Of a stretch of DNA of 64,000 nt, positions 44,686 to 57,034 are shown one piece after another. Each line of letters starts with the position of its first letter. Positions within the stretch are counted from its first letter, which is position 1. Source of the stretch: Liriodendron chinense (lineage: Eukaryota; Streptophyta; Magnoliopsida; Magnoliales; Magnoliaceae). The notes below the pieces were generated by a model, which worked only from the letters and a program-made list of their open reading frames with translations, made no database searches and had not been told where the DNA came from. Where the stretch lies: contig ML058370.1 of NCBI GenBank assembly GCA_003013855.2, positions 1,240,001-1,304,000 of the forward strand, read 5' to 3'. A program made the position numbers and the translations under genes.

Positions 44686-45182
44686 TGTTACACAGGTAAC
44701 ACCTTAGTGCATGTTACCCTTATTGTGGGGCTCACCTTGATGATTTGTTGTATGTCCATTCCGTTTATCCGTTTCTCCAGCCTATTTTAAGGATGTGGTC
44801 CCAAAAATTGAGCAGATCCAAATCTTAGGTGGACCACACCACAGGAAACAGTGGTGGTTGAGTGCCTCACCATTAAAAATTCCAAAGGGCTCATCGTAAG
44901 GTTTTCATATTTTTTATTTGCCATCCAACCTCTTGATAACGTTAAGAAGAACTGGATGAAGGGAAAATACAAATATCAGCTTGATCCAAAACTATTGTGG
45001 CCCACAAAACGTTTTTTAATGGGCATTCATCACTGCTAGCGGTGTGATCCAACTGAGATTTGGATCTTCTTAAGGTTAAATGAGACAGAAAAACAGATGG
45101 ACGGTGTGGATATACAACAAATACATCAAGGTGGGCCCCACATGGTTAGGGTAACACCTACAAAGGTGTTATAGAGGTAACA
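44686..45182. mobile_element. Foldback element with TGTTAC ends (copy 2 of the GTGGGCCC type)
   Basis: The left arm reads TGTTACACAGGTAACACCTT, then GTTACCCTTATTGTGGGGCT and CACCTTGATGATTTGTTGTA. Read in inverse, the right arm is TGTTACCTCTATAACACCTT, GTTACCCTAACCATGTGGGG and CACCTTGATGTATTTGTTGT. The arms are about 85 bp. The middle has GTGGACCACACCACAGGAAA and GCCATCCAACCTCTTGATAA. Half of it recurs at 48353-48670 as part of a larger duplication. Confidence 0.75.
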
Positions 45183-46870
45183 GCTAATCAACTTCCAAAT
45201 TTCTGAACCACATCTCAGTGAGCACTATAAGCATTAATCCTGAAGGATTTGTGGGCATCCACCTAAATAATCAAATGGCCTAATTTTTAGGCCCATCACC
45301 CCACCATGAAGGGTGAATCTGATTGATAGGTAGATGTCTGACATAAATCACAGTGGGGCCCACACAGCTTGACCTCAACCTCATAGTACCAATTCTCGAT
45401 GTAGTTACACTTGGGACTCAACTCGGTCTGCGAGTGAGCCAGGACTCAGATGATTCAAGACAATTGAATCATCTGAGTCATGTAAATTTTGACTAGGTGA
45501 CTAGGTCTAACCTATCTTTAGTAAAAAAAAGTTTTAAACAAAGACAAAGTTTCAACAGATTAAGACAACAACGACGTAAACAACAACATAGGCAAAAGCA
45601 TGGTGTAATCACCAAGTGCACAATGTTGATCAAAGCATCTCATTGGCACAATAGAGTGGGCCCCAAGTGATGAAATGTGTTTCCAGAAGAGAAGGTCAAT
45701 GTATTAAAATTGTTAATGAGGTATATTTCTCTTTGGGTATCCTTGATTCAAATGGTACATATAGCACACGGATTAGATTAGAACCTTTCATCAAGTGACC
45801 CATATTGTAGGCTGTCCACACATCGAAAGTCGCATTGTTCAAGGCATCCTACATATCATACCAGAAGCTTATCAATTGAAACCGTTGAAAGGGATAAGAA
45901 AAATGATTCACATTCAATAGGAAAATTATTTTATTTCGATCGCTCAGATTAATCCTATTATTTTAATTCAAACATAGAGATTGATATAACACGGTTTTTA
46001 AGAGATTCAGTGCCTATAAAATTCTTTTGCTGCTCTTCTAGTTGTGTATGTTCCTCAAACTGTGTTGAAACTCTTGTGAGTTTACCACTAAGGCTTGAGT
46101 AAGGACCCTTAAAAAGGAGATTATAATTTAGAAATAAAGTGAAGAAGAAAGCATTATGATTTTAAAAGAAAAAACAAACTATAAAATTCTTCCTCTGGAA
46201 TAGAAAAAAAATTCCTTAAGAATCAATATTTTACCAAATAATGTCTCGACTTAGAATTTATGAGGAAGTGTATTTTTGAGGAAGGAAATTACAAAAAAAT
46301 GCCCTCACCTATTGTTTCTTGAAAAATTAGTCAATGTCAGGATTGTTTGAGGCCCACAAGGTATGTGTATAACAACCAAGCCATCCAACATATGCACCCA
46401 ATCATGATGATCACAAGAACGAAGAATCAGGCCGATCAAATCATCAGATGGGCCACACTTGAATTTGTACTTTAAAGTGGTGTATATTATTTTTTTATGG
46501 ATTTGCCCACCTTGTAATTGGATCCCCAATAACTTTTAGTTCACCAAATAATCATGGTGTACCTATTGGACGGATTAGATGTGTTACACATATCATGAGG
46601 GTCCAACAATTTTGAACTCTCCATTTTTGTAGAGAAAAAAATAGGGTAGAAATGTAATTTCTCCTTTGAAAAAGTACTGCCTGGAAATATGGCTCCCAAA
46701 GATGTAAAAATCTTAATTCTTAACTAATAAATATTTGAAAGTAAGAAAGGAAATTAAAAACATGGAATTTTATAACAAAATTCCTTGAAAATCAACATTT
46801 TACCAAATAATGTCGAAATGGGAGGTGCTTTTCAAGGGAGGAAATTATAAAAATATCCTTGTAGACACCC
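44855..46870. repeat. Large direct duplication, copy 1 (about 2.0 kb)
   Basis: From GGTTGAGTGCCTCACCATTA to the end near AAATTATAAAAATATCCTT, this block is repeated with substitutions and indels at 48353-50410. Shared stretches include GGGAAAATACAAATATCAGC, GGTATATTTCTCTTTGGGTA, CATTTTACCAAATAATGTC and TTAGTCAATGTCAGGATTG. No gene lies in it. Confidence 0.8.
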
Positions 46871-48352
46871 CCACCTAATATGAGAGCAAGTTACCCTTCA
46901 TCTTGACCAGCTTTGATAAAGGTGAATTATTAAACTGAACCATAGTACCAGATGGACCAGATCATCCGATCGAAAGGTTCCAAACAAATCTGACCTTAGT
47001 CTTACAAATATTGAGCAAACTGAAAATATACAAGGCAAATGGCCCTAAAAGCCTGGTGGCCTTGGCAAGAAGGGTCCATAACTTGGCCCAGAAATGATCA
47101 ATAATCTATATTGGGGGGCCTGAGATCAAAACAATCGACGGTCGGGCGAAGGTTGACCTCAAACATGCTTAATCATGGCACATTTCCTTGAATCCAACGG
47201 TAGTAGGGCTCACCCATATTTGATCCATTCGGACTCTTCACACTTGTTGGACACAATTACTAGATCCGATCGACCAAAAAACGAATCACAATATCGATCT
47301 TAGCAGCATACTCCAATCCCCACAATCCCGAAATATTCGCATATAGCAACTAGGGCCTAAAAATGGCAAAAACTGATTGAACTACCTAAACTTTGAAGCT
47401 TATGCTCTTATAGGCCTAGCACTCTACCATTTTTATCCTGACAGCAACTAAGAGGGTAGCCTTTTAAGGCTACAGGCATTCATTGAATGACTGTTTGTCT
47501 CACCTATATAAGCCGCATCAAAGCAAACATTCAAGGGGAGATGACAAAAGTCAGGAGTGGCAAGAGGGTATATGGTGGCTATGGGTATTAGAATTCTAAG
47601 GGTCACGAGTCTATAGAGTTTGAAAATCGAGGTTCTGTCGGAATTTGATCATGCTAAGTCCATTAAACCAACTCAAAAGGCACTTGATTATTGAAGCAAT
47701 TAATGCAAGATGAAAGTAGGGATACAATTGAGGGTATTCGAGTATCTCTTTTGCACAAAAAGTGCATCGGATTTTTTCCTTTTTTCCCCTCTCCAACTCA
47801 AACCAAATCCAGCTCTACACATTTGAAGGATAAAAACTACCCGCACACATTTTCTTCTATCTAATTTCTTTCTTCGTCTATGTTTTATTTTTATATTTTG
47901 TCTACCAAGCGAGTCAAATCTTTATCTAGTAAGGCCAAACATGATACTATTGAAGCTCAACTAAAATCCCTAATAAAATTGACAAATCTCATAAAGTAGA
48001 GATTACATAGTGTGCAAGTAGAAAAAGGTATCTAAACACTTCATTTTCTGTAATTGAGGTCCTTATCTAAGAATCTATGGCCGCAGATCTAAATATAAGA
48101 ATCATCCAAAATTAGAAATCTTATGATCTGCTAAATCTGAAGTTATTCTATAACATCTAGCCAGCTATAGATGCTGAAAGCTTATTTGGCTAGTGGCAAC
48201 TCTATCATCCCTACAACGTTGTACAACCAAGGAGAAAAAAAGGCAAATAAGTCATCTCTCCTTTCTTCTCATTTCAAAAAAAAAAAAAAACTTTTGTAAT
48301 TAGAAAATAATGCTTGTCACGTTCACCCTTGAATAAGATAATTGATTAAGAA
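46871..48352. other. Single-copy spacer between the two 2-kb duplicates
   Basis: This AT-rich anonymous sequence shows no recognisable gene or element. The small open frames (for example 47611-47796 on the minus strand) have no family motif. It could be the remains of an insertion that separates an original tandem pair. Confidence 0.4.
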
Positions 48353-50410
48353 TGGTTGAGTCCCTCACCATTAAAAATTCCAAAGGGCCTATCCTAAGGC
48401 TTTCGTATTGTTTATTTGCCATCCAACCTCTTGATAATGTCAAGAGGACCTTGATGAAGGGAAAATGCAAATATCAGCTTCATACAAAACTTTTGAAGCC
48501 CACAAAAAAATTTTAATGGGCATTCATCGCTGTTTCTAGTGTTGTGATTTGGATCTTCTTAAGGTTTGGGATCACGTCCTAAAATGAGATGGAAAACTAG
48601 ACAGACGGCATGGATGTACAACAAATATATCAAGGTGGGCCCCACACGGTTAAGGTAACACCCACTGAGTAACAGCTAATTGACTCTCAAACCACGATCT
48701 CATGAGCTCTATAAAGAATCATGAAGGCTGGGTGGGTATCCACCTAAGTAACGGAATGGCTCAACTTTTAGGCCCATTGCCCACCATAGAAGGGTGAATC
48801 TGGTTGATGGGGTGGATACCCGACATAGATTACAGTGGGGCCCACACAACTCGACCTCAACCTTATATTACCAATTTCCTATATAACTAGCACAAAGAGT
48901 TGCATAAGTGACATCTCCGTTGTCTAAAAATGAGGACTTGAGACTCACTCAGTACACGAATGAGTTAGGACTCAGATGATTCAAGATACTTGAATCGTCC
49001 TAAGTCCTATAAATTTTGCCTAGGTCTAACATATCTTTAGTTAAAAAATTTAAAATAAAACAGAGCTTTCGACAGATTATGACAACAACGACTGAAAACA
49101 ACAACATCAGTAAAGGCATGGTGTGATCCCCAAATGCACAATATTGGCCAAAGCATCTCATTGGCATTATAGAGTGGACCCCAAGTGCAACCACTTGCGG
49201 ATTGATTAGGTCATGAAATGTGTTTTCAGAAAAGAAGGTCAATGTATTAAAATGATTAATGAGGTATATTTCTCTTTGGGTATCCTTGATTCAAATGGTA
49301 CATATAGTACACATGGATTAGATAAGAACCTTTCATCAAGTGGCTCATATTATAGGTTGTCCACTACCTTGAAATTCACATTGTCGGGGACATCTTACAT
49401 ATCCTACCAAAAGCTTATTAATTGATACCGTTGAAAGAAATAAGAAAAATAATTCACATTCAATAGGAAAATTATTTTATTTTGAGCACTAAGATTAATC
49501 TTTTTATTTTATTTCAAACATAAAGATTAATAAAACATGGCTTTTATTTAGTTTTTATTTCAATGCTTATAAAATTCTTTTGCTGCTCTAGCTTTGTATA
49601 CTAAGAGATTCTCATAAAGAAGGAGATTATAATTTAGAAATGAAGAGAAGAATAAAACATTACAATTTAAAAAGAAGAAAAAAAATTTGGAATCAACATT
49701 TTACCAAATAATGTTTAAACGATTAGAAATTACAAGGAGATGCTTTCTAAGTAAGAAAATTACAAAAATGTAGTTGCCTAATTTTTTTCTTTAAAAATTA
49801 GTCAATGTTAAGACTGTTTGAGGCCCATGTGGTATGTGTATAACATCCAATCCATCCAACATATGCGCCCAACTATGATGATAGCACGAACCAAAAATGA
49901 GGCCAATCAAATCATCCAAATAGGCCACACTTGAATTTGTGTTTTTTGAGTGGTGTACATTTTTGTTTTATGGACTAGCCCACCTTGTGATTGGATCCCC
50001 AAAACTTTTAGTTCACCTAATAATCATGGGTTGGATGGGTTTGATGTTAAACACATAACACATGGGCTCAACAATTTTGGATTCTCCACTTTATAGTGAG
50101 GAAAAAGAAAAAGAAAAAGTAAAAAGAAAAAAAGAGGGCCAGTAATGTAATTTCTCCCTTGAAAATGCACTGCCTGAAAATATGGCCCCAGAGGCATTAT
50201 TTGGTAAAACCTGAACCACAGGAACATTTTATAGTAAAAATCCCCATTCTTAATTAATAAACATTTAAAAGTATAAATTAAAAAATAAAAAATAAAAAAT
50301 AAATTGAAACATCGGATTTTACTGCAAAATTCCTTGGGAGTAAACATTTTTGCAAATAATGGCCGCCCAGCAGGTGCTTTTTAGGAGAGGAAGGTACAAA
50401 AATACCTTCA
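48353..50410. repeat. Large direct duplication, copy 2 (about 2.0 kb), with a partial third copy to 50840
   Basis: This is a diverged direct copy of 44855-46870, about 3.5 kb further on. The last 450 bp of the unit (TTAGTCAATG...CACACTTGAATTTG, then ATGGCCCCAGAGGCATTATT) occurs again at about 50430-50840, so that part is present three times. The TTTGGTAAAA / CATTTTACCAAATAATG words come from one small repeat embedded in the unit. 50840-51017 holds nothing recognised. Confidence 0.75.
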
Positions 50411-51017
50411 TTTAAGTTTTTCTTTAAATATTAGTGAAAGTCGATACTTGTGGGTTCGCATATAACATGCAAGTCATTTAACATTTGCAACCCAACATGG
50501 TGATCACACGAACCAAAAAACAAGCTGATCAAATTATCAAATGGGCTACACTTGAATGTGGATGTATTGAGTGGCATATATTATTTTTTTATGGATTGTC
50601 CCACTTTACGATCAGATCTGCCATATTTTTAATTTGCCTTGTAGTTATATTGGTGTGTTTCTGTTGGACAAGTTGGATGTCAAGCACACATCACGTGGGC
50701 CACGATTTTGGATTCTTCACTTGGTAAGGAAAAAAATGAGGGTAATAGTGTAATTCCTCCTCTAAAAAGCCCTCTTTAAGAATATTGGTTCTTAGAGGCA
50801 CTATTTGGTAAAACCCCACTTACAAAGGCATATTTTGATAAAATTCCCTTCAAACATCATTAAAAAACAGGAAGAAAAGTGGTTCTCCTACCAACCCAAG
50901 ATTGGCATATGGTGGGGCCGCTTGACTTTTAAAACGGCCTTAAATTTTGATGTGACTCTTCATCTATCAAATCACCATTTTATCTAAAAGCTCAAGCTAC
51001 TAGATGATGGCATAGGG

Positions 51018-51481
51018 TGTTAATCTTAAATATTGGGAATAATCGGATCGTCTATGCATCAATAATGGAAATTCACAGTAATCTTAAAAGGCAGTACCTG
51101 ATTGGGAAGACATTCTCAATGCCGTCGTGTTGCCGAGAAGAACTCTTGGTCTTCCGCACCTTGCACCTTTAGGAGAACCTCTCAATGGGACTAGAGTTTT
51201 CTCTTGTGTGTTGGTGAGGAGACCAAGACATATATTTTTAAGAAAGAGGGCCAGAGAAGCTTACCCATCACACTTCTCTCCTCTAGGGTCTCCACACCTA
51301 TAGGTTTCCATATCTGGCTTAATAACGGCGAATAGGGACCACTGGTTCAAGCGTCCCACCCCAAACCTATTTGTAATGATCACAACTATAGTAGGTGCCC
51401 ACTAAATCGCTCAATCTAAAGAATTCAACGGTCATGATCTAAACTGATGATCATGTGTGGCCCACCCAAAGGAGTCTTACA
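51018..51481 (-). repeat. 3' LTR of the minus-strand copia element
   Basis: On the minus strand it begins TGTAAGACTCCTTTGGGTGG directly after the purine tract AAGTGGGAGAA and plausibly ends CAATATTTAAGATTAACA at 51018. The lower border is judged only from the terminal CA and is not confirmed by a second LTR or target duplication. Confidence 0.55.
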
Positions 51482-52003
51482 TTCTCCCACTTAGGCTACA
51501 CTTATCTCTGAAGGAAAACAAAATATTTTATTTTATTTTGTGAAAAATATTTTATAAAACTGCATTTGTTTCAAAAGTTCCTAATGTTCGCCCTACTGAT
51601 TTCAAAACAATATCGTTGGATAATTATGAGCAACACTTGTCAGATCCGATCCATCAAGACCACTGATACTGAATCATGGTAGTCAACACAACATTTAATA
51701 TTTTCGAAGTGTGACGAATCATGATCACAATTATCAATAGCCTTAATGACATGGATCAAGAATATGGGGTGTGGTACACGTCTTATGTGATCATACGTGC
51801 TTATCTTCAAGTGGTTCCTTCTGAACGTGTTTCCAAGACACAAACCAAAGTTTTGCTTACTCAAAACTAAATATGCACACTGAAGGAGAAGCAAGATATA
51901 AACTGAAAAACAGAATCATCAATGCACAAAAGATATCTCTAAAATGTCTTGACATAATCGGATTATATATGAAAACTCTTACTACTAAAATACATCATTG
52001 GGA

Positions 52004-53144
52004 TCAAACTCCCATAGACGTCACATGCTCCTTAAAGAGCGTGATATGAAGGCCTTTAGTGAGAGGATTCACTATCATCAGCCTTGTGCTGATGAGTTCC
52101 ACAGACACTTGACGATTCTGAACTCTCTCCTTCACAATAAGGTATTTAATGTCAATGTACTTTGACCTCGATGAATGCTTGTTGTTGTTGGAGAAGTTAA
52201 CTGCAGCTGAACTATCACAATAGATTTTTAATGGTTTTGGGATCGTCTGCACAACCCGTAAACCAAAGAAAAAACTCTAAAGCCAGACCGCCTGATTCGT
52301 GGCTTCTTGACAAGCTATACATACTCTGCTTCCATGGTAGATAATGCTGTAATCAACTGTTTCACACTCTTCCATGATACAGCTCCACCAACCATCATGA
52401 ATACATAGCCCGATGTGGACTTCTTGCTGTTGAGACAACCAGCAAAATCTGCATCTGTATATCCTACCTAACTCCAAATGGTCGGATCTCCTGTATGTGA
52501 GTTCGAAGTCATTTGTCATTTGCAGGTAGCGCAACACTTTCTTTATAACTATCCAATGATTAATTCCTGGATTGCTAAGGTACTTGCCCAATATTCCAAC
52601 CACAAAAGCAATATCTAGATGCGTACATACCTGAGCATACATGATGCTCTCTACTGCTGACGCATACGGAATAGCTTTCATCTTGTCCTTTTCTAGGTCA
52701 TTCTTAGGATACTGAAATTGACCAAACTTGTCACCTTTTACAATAGGTGCTTGGCCAGGAGCACAACCTTGCATGGCAAACCTTTCGAGAACCCTATCAA
52801 TATAGGCCCTCTGCGACAGGCCAACTAATCCACATGATCTGTCCCAGTTAATCTGAATACCGATGACAAAGGAGGCATCACCAAGATCTTTCATCTCAAA
52901 ATTTTGAGATAGAAATTTCTTAGTCTCACACAACAATCCAATATCACTACTGACCAATAAAATGTCAGTCAACATATAAGACCAAAATGATAAACTTACT
53001 CCCACTGATTTTCACATATATACACTCATCCACAGTGTTTTCAATGAAACCATATGAGGAAATGACTTTATGAAACTTTAGGTACCACTATCGTGATGCA
53101 TGTTTCAACCCATAAATAGACTTCTTAAGTTTGCAGACCAGATG
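52004..53144 (-). pseudogene. copia reverse transcriptase (C-terminal part) and RNase H remnant
   Basis: Just inside the second insertion the minus strand reads LVCKLKKSIYGLKHASR. Then comes FILVLYVD, where one extra base breaks the catalytic YVDD motif (around 52965-52976). The long frame 53005-52277 carries KEFLSQNFEMKDLGDASFVI-like and SNPGINHWIVIKKVLRYLQ motifs. RNase H follows with YCDSSAAVNFSNNNKHSSRS and NPLTKGL. At least three breaks are visible, so it cannot be functional. Confidence 0.85.
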
Positions 53145-53672
53145 TGTCACGTCCCGAAATCCGAGACTCGAGTCCAACAACCCGAAGCCCGAGTTCCAGG
53201 GTGTGAATTGAAAATTCGAGCATAGATTCCTTAAGATTCCATCCCACACATCATATATCTAAAATAAATCCCCAAACATAAAATTTCTTTTCCACTAATG
53301 TCTTATTACATTGAATTTTACAAGATAAAATAGATCAACTACAGTTGGCGTTTGAGTAACACGTGTCTGAATACTCTGCTCTGTCTACGTCCTTTCCTTC
53401 CTGAAAACCTGCAAGAACTGTGGGGATTTTGGTAAGCTAAAAGCCCAGTGAGGTCATTTCCATCATAGGTAATATTCCAGTTAATAAAAGATAGGACGTG
53501 AATCATCAACGGATAGAATTGTATGAAATATAAGAGGATAAGGTTATGATTGATACACTTTATGATTTATTATCAATAGAACATGATTATCATGATGTCA
53601 TGTATGTCATGATACGTGTGAGAGCAATAAACGTCTAGGAACTCGTTGCCACTGAACATTAGGAACCTGTCG

Positions 53673-53915
53673 CAAATCAACCATGCTCACCTAACCGGTA
53701 CAACGAGGCGGCAAATCAACCATGTACGCTAGTGGGCAAATCAACCATGCACCACTGATCCAACCGAGCAAATCAACCATGCTCAATAAGTGAAACGACC
53801 AGAACTCGCTACCACTAAACATTAGGAACCTGTCGCAAATCAATCATGCTCACCTAACCGGTACAGCGAGGCGGCAAATCAACCATGCATGCCAAGAGTC
53901 AAATCAACCATGCTC
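53673..53915. repeat. Seven-copy CAAATCAACCATGC motif array (copy A)
   Basis: Seven words CAAATCAACCATGC (one with AATCATGC, one ending ATGTACG) occur within 243 bp at uneven spacing of 20-80 bp. They are set between CTCACCTAACCGGTACARCGAG and similar spacers, part of which is itself duplicated (AGGAACCTGTCGCAAATCAA twice). The same array stands in the other copy of this element. Confidence 0.9.
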
Positions 53916-54765
53916 CTGTTCTGTCACAGTGCATAATGAATGCGTATGACATGAGTTATGGAAGCACTTCTTCAAGCATACAATGCATATCAAATTCAAG
54001 TCCAATCACACCATGCATGTGTTTACTTTATTCAAGTAATTCTTTGTCTCAATTTAGTTATTGTCAATCGAGGAATTTAAGAAGATCATCGCGTAAGGTT
54101 TAGTGTTACGAATAACTAAGGTTGTTTCAAGAGTTATGTATTGTACATTATCTAAACCTAAGTTGTTGTCGATTAAAAAGTTTAAGAATAATGTCACGTG
54201 AAATCTTGAGAATACTACGTGTATCTAGGGGTGCATGTTGGCGACATCTACGTTGAATTGTCGTGGAATTCTGACATGTGCATTAAAAGGAAAACTTGAT
54301 AAAATTAATTCAATAAGAAAAGGATAATTGGCAAGTGAAATTTAAGGATATAGATAGGAGGTGGATGGATCCCTTAGCTAGGATCAAGTTTATGACTTTA
54401 CGTTAAAGTTAGAAAGAGATCGATGGATGGATCGTTACCTACGAACCATGTTGAAGGATAACATGAAAATTGAACATCATACTTGGGAAGAAAACAAATT
54501 AAATGGAAGAGACATTAACTAGAAATTTCTATGATGAATCACTCACAGATTCGTTGATCTCCAAGTTTCAAATAGTCTCGGCTCGAATTCTGGGTTGACT
54601 CAGTGAGTCGACTCGACTCATAGAAGAAAACCCTTCTTCTTTCTCTCTCCTTCCTCCTTCTTCTTCTTCTTTTCTTCTTCTTCTTCTTCTTCTTACCTAA
54701 CCTTGGAATGAGGCTTCAGCAAAAATAGAAGCAATAGGAGGTGAAGCATCAGCCCCCTCTCAACG

Positions 54766-54768
<3 letters not shown>

Positions 54769-54811
<43 letters not shown>

Positions 54812-54820
54812 CCGAGTTTC

Positions 54821-54862
<42 letters not shown>
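54769..54862. repeat. Two (CT)n microsatellites
   Basis: Two CT runs of about 40 bases each are separated by TACCCGAGTTTCCTCCTC. They correspond in position to the GA tract at 59769-59810 of the inverted copy B and probably lie in the transcribed part of the LTR-like element. Confidence 0.95.
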
Positions 54863-54866
<4 letters not shown>

Positions 54867-56245
54867 TTGGACGCTTGTGAAGAGGGAGATGCATCTAAGG
54901 AGGTCTTTTAAAGACTCCCAAAGTCGGTGAGTTGGTGCAGGAAACTCCCGACTGGTTTTGGCGTTGGCACCGCCTGGCACTCATGTCGCCCGAATTTTAG
55001 TACTAAATCACATGTAGATCGTTCAAATAATAGGTGAGGTCCATGAAAACAATCCCCTAAAATTTCAGGGGCACATGCGAAGCAACGAACCGGATCCGAC
55101 ACGATCTTGGTTTTCTTGGTTTCCAAACAGTCGATTGAAGTGGGCCGCACGATCAACTGTCGGCAGAGATTTTTAGATGGATTACACTTAGGTACAATGG
55201 AGCTCTGATGAACAGCTTGGATATACAAGATGGGGCCCACGTGACGGATGGTGTGGACGGACAGAGACGGCAGCAGCGTCCGCTGTTTGCAAGGAAGAAG
55301 AGTTCGAATGGAATTCTTTTACCTTTTTTTTTAACGTGCGTCGCACGTAATGTACCCTTTATGCTCCTCCTTGCACGCGGGGTCTAGTTGAAGTTGATCT
55401 ATACCGTTTTCTCCGTCTAATATGTGAATAACACAAAATAAATCACTGACAAGAAAAATGAGGCAGATCCGAGTCACGGCGGCCCACTTATGATCCGATT
55501 TCTGATTAGGGCATTTGTAGAATGATCAGAGGGTTGAAATTTGATGTGTATGGTTAGATCATGTCCTAAAACTAGTATATAGAGTTTCGTATAAAAATGA
55601 TTTCCAGAAATCATAAAACTTAAAAAGGTGGTATAACTTAAGTTTAACTAATGGCATTTTCGTAATTATCATAATTTTACGAGTTTTGCAAAATCTATCA
55701 CTTCCATGTTGTTCTAGGGTTTATTCTAAGCAACTTTAATAAAGATACCATATAGTAATTCCCTACGGATGATTTATTATTAATTTATCAATATTTCAAT
55801 TTATGTAAATTATTAAATAATTAACTAAATTATAATTTAAATTATTCTAAAATCCTAGGGTGTTACAAACACACCTGAGCAGATTCATAGGGCCAAGAAA
55901 TCACTGGTCTAAGCATATACCTTGTGACGGACATGATGTACGGTCATATTTATGGACAGACATGAGTACAGGATGATGTACGGCGGTTTACATTGATCGC
56001 GTAATTCGAAATCGGAGTGGACTGTTAAATCTTCCGGTCTAGCAATAATAGATCATTCGAACGATCAGTCTATTGATTTAGCTAAGTATACTGAGTTTTC
56101 AAAGGCTTTAAAAAGTGTTAGAATGCGTATAAAAGTATATACATGTGTGTATGTGTGTGAACAACACGGCCTAGAATTTAAATTTTTCACGTGTGAACAT
56201 GCACTCGTGTACTTACTCGTGCGTTCAAATTTTTGGGGTATTACA

Positions 56246-57034
56246 AGATGTTCTGAGCCTTTGGCTTTAAAATCTTCTAGTTGTAACATACATACGTTCT
56301 CCATTAGATCTCTATTGAGGAAACTTTCACGTCCATTTGATGTAGCTCCAGATCCATACGAGCCACAAGAGCCATAATGATCCTAAAGGAGTCTTTCGTA
56401 GATACAGGTGAAAAAGTCTCCTTAAAGTCAATGCCCTCATGCTGAGTGAAACCATTTGCAACTAGCCTGGCTTTATACCTTTCGATATTGCCCTTAGAGT
56501 CCCGTTTGGTTTTAAATACCCACTTACAACCAATCGGCCTAATCCCTTCAGGTAATTCAACAAGGTCCCAGACTTTGTTGTCCTTCATGGATTTTAATTC
56601 ATCCTTCATAGGATCGAACCAATGAGAAGAATTCGCACTTTGTTCGACCTGTGAAAGGGACACAGGATCTTTTTCAACCCCAATGTCAAACTCATGCTCC
56701 TGGAAATAGACGATGTAATCATTTGGTATTGTAGATATTCTCTCTATGTGATCGTTTTAATAGCTCATTATTTTGAATTGGGTTTTCCATTTCCTCATCA
56801 GTGGGTTGCATTTGAGGCTCTACATGGTCATCCATAAGGATCTTAGGATCCACTGCTGGACGGACAACCACGCTACTCTGAATGACTGTGGTGGGAATCA
56901 TAATCCGCTCTTCCTCAAATACAATATTTCTTAATTTCGTGCTCCCACTATCTTCAGTGTTCTCAACAAACCTAGCATTCGCAGTCTCAATGACTCTCAT
57001 GGAATATGATGGACAATAAAATCTGAATCATTTT
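56246..57034 (-). pseudogene. copia integrase C-terminus and reverse transcriptase N-terminus, stranded between two insertions
   Basis: The minus strand reads FYCPSYSMRVIETANARFVE from 57010, the end of integrase. After a linker, reverse transcriptase starts with HWFDPMKDELKSMKDNKVWD, PIGCKWVFKTKRDSKGNIER and YKARLVANGFTQHEGIDFKE, then ELHQMDVK, and breaks at LEDFKAKGSEHLV where copy A is inserted. The frame is broken between MDVK and MLQLEDFK. It is a 789-bp host piece between the two LTR-like elements. Confidence 0.88.

Larger units (their letters stand above)
53145..56245 (-). mobile_element. Large LTR-like element, copy A (3.1 kb), probable solo LTR
   Basis: It interrupts the copia reverse transcriptase with a perfect 5-bp target duplication AGATG (53140-53144 and 56246-56250). 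On the minus strand it begins TGTAATACCCCAAAAATTTG and ends GGATTTCGGGACGTGACA, giving TG...CA ends. A second start-like word TGTAACACCCTAGGATTTTA lies 378 bp inside. It has paired (CT)n tracts (54769-54862), a GAGTCGACTCAC stretch, and an array of CAAATCAACCATGC words. No reverse transcriptase or gag is seen. The ends and 5-bp duplication fit a solo LTR of a long-LTR gypsy element; a non-autonomous element is the alternative. Confidence 0.7.

Noticed and set aside
53673..53915. Regular-looking repeat array resembling CRISPR
   Set aside because: The repeats are 14 bp, spacing is irregular, spacers are partly duplicated, and the context is a plant retroelement.
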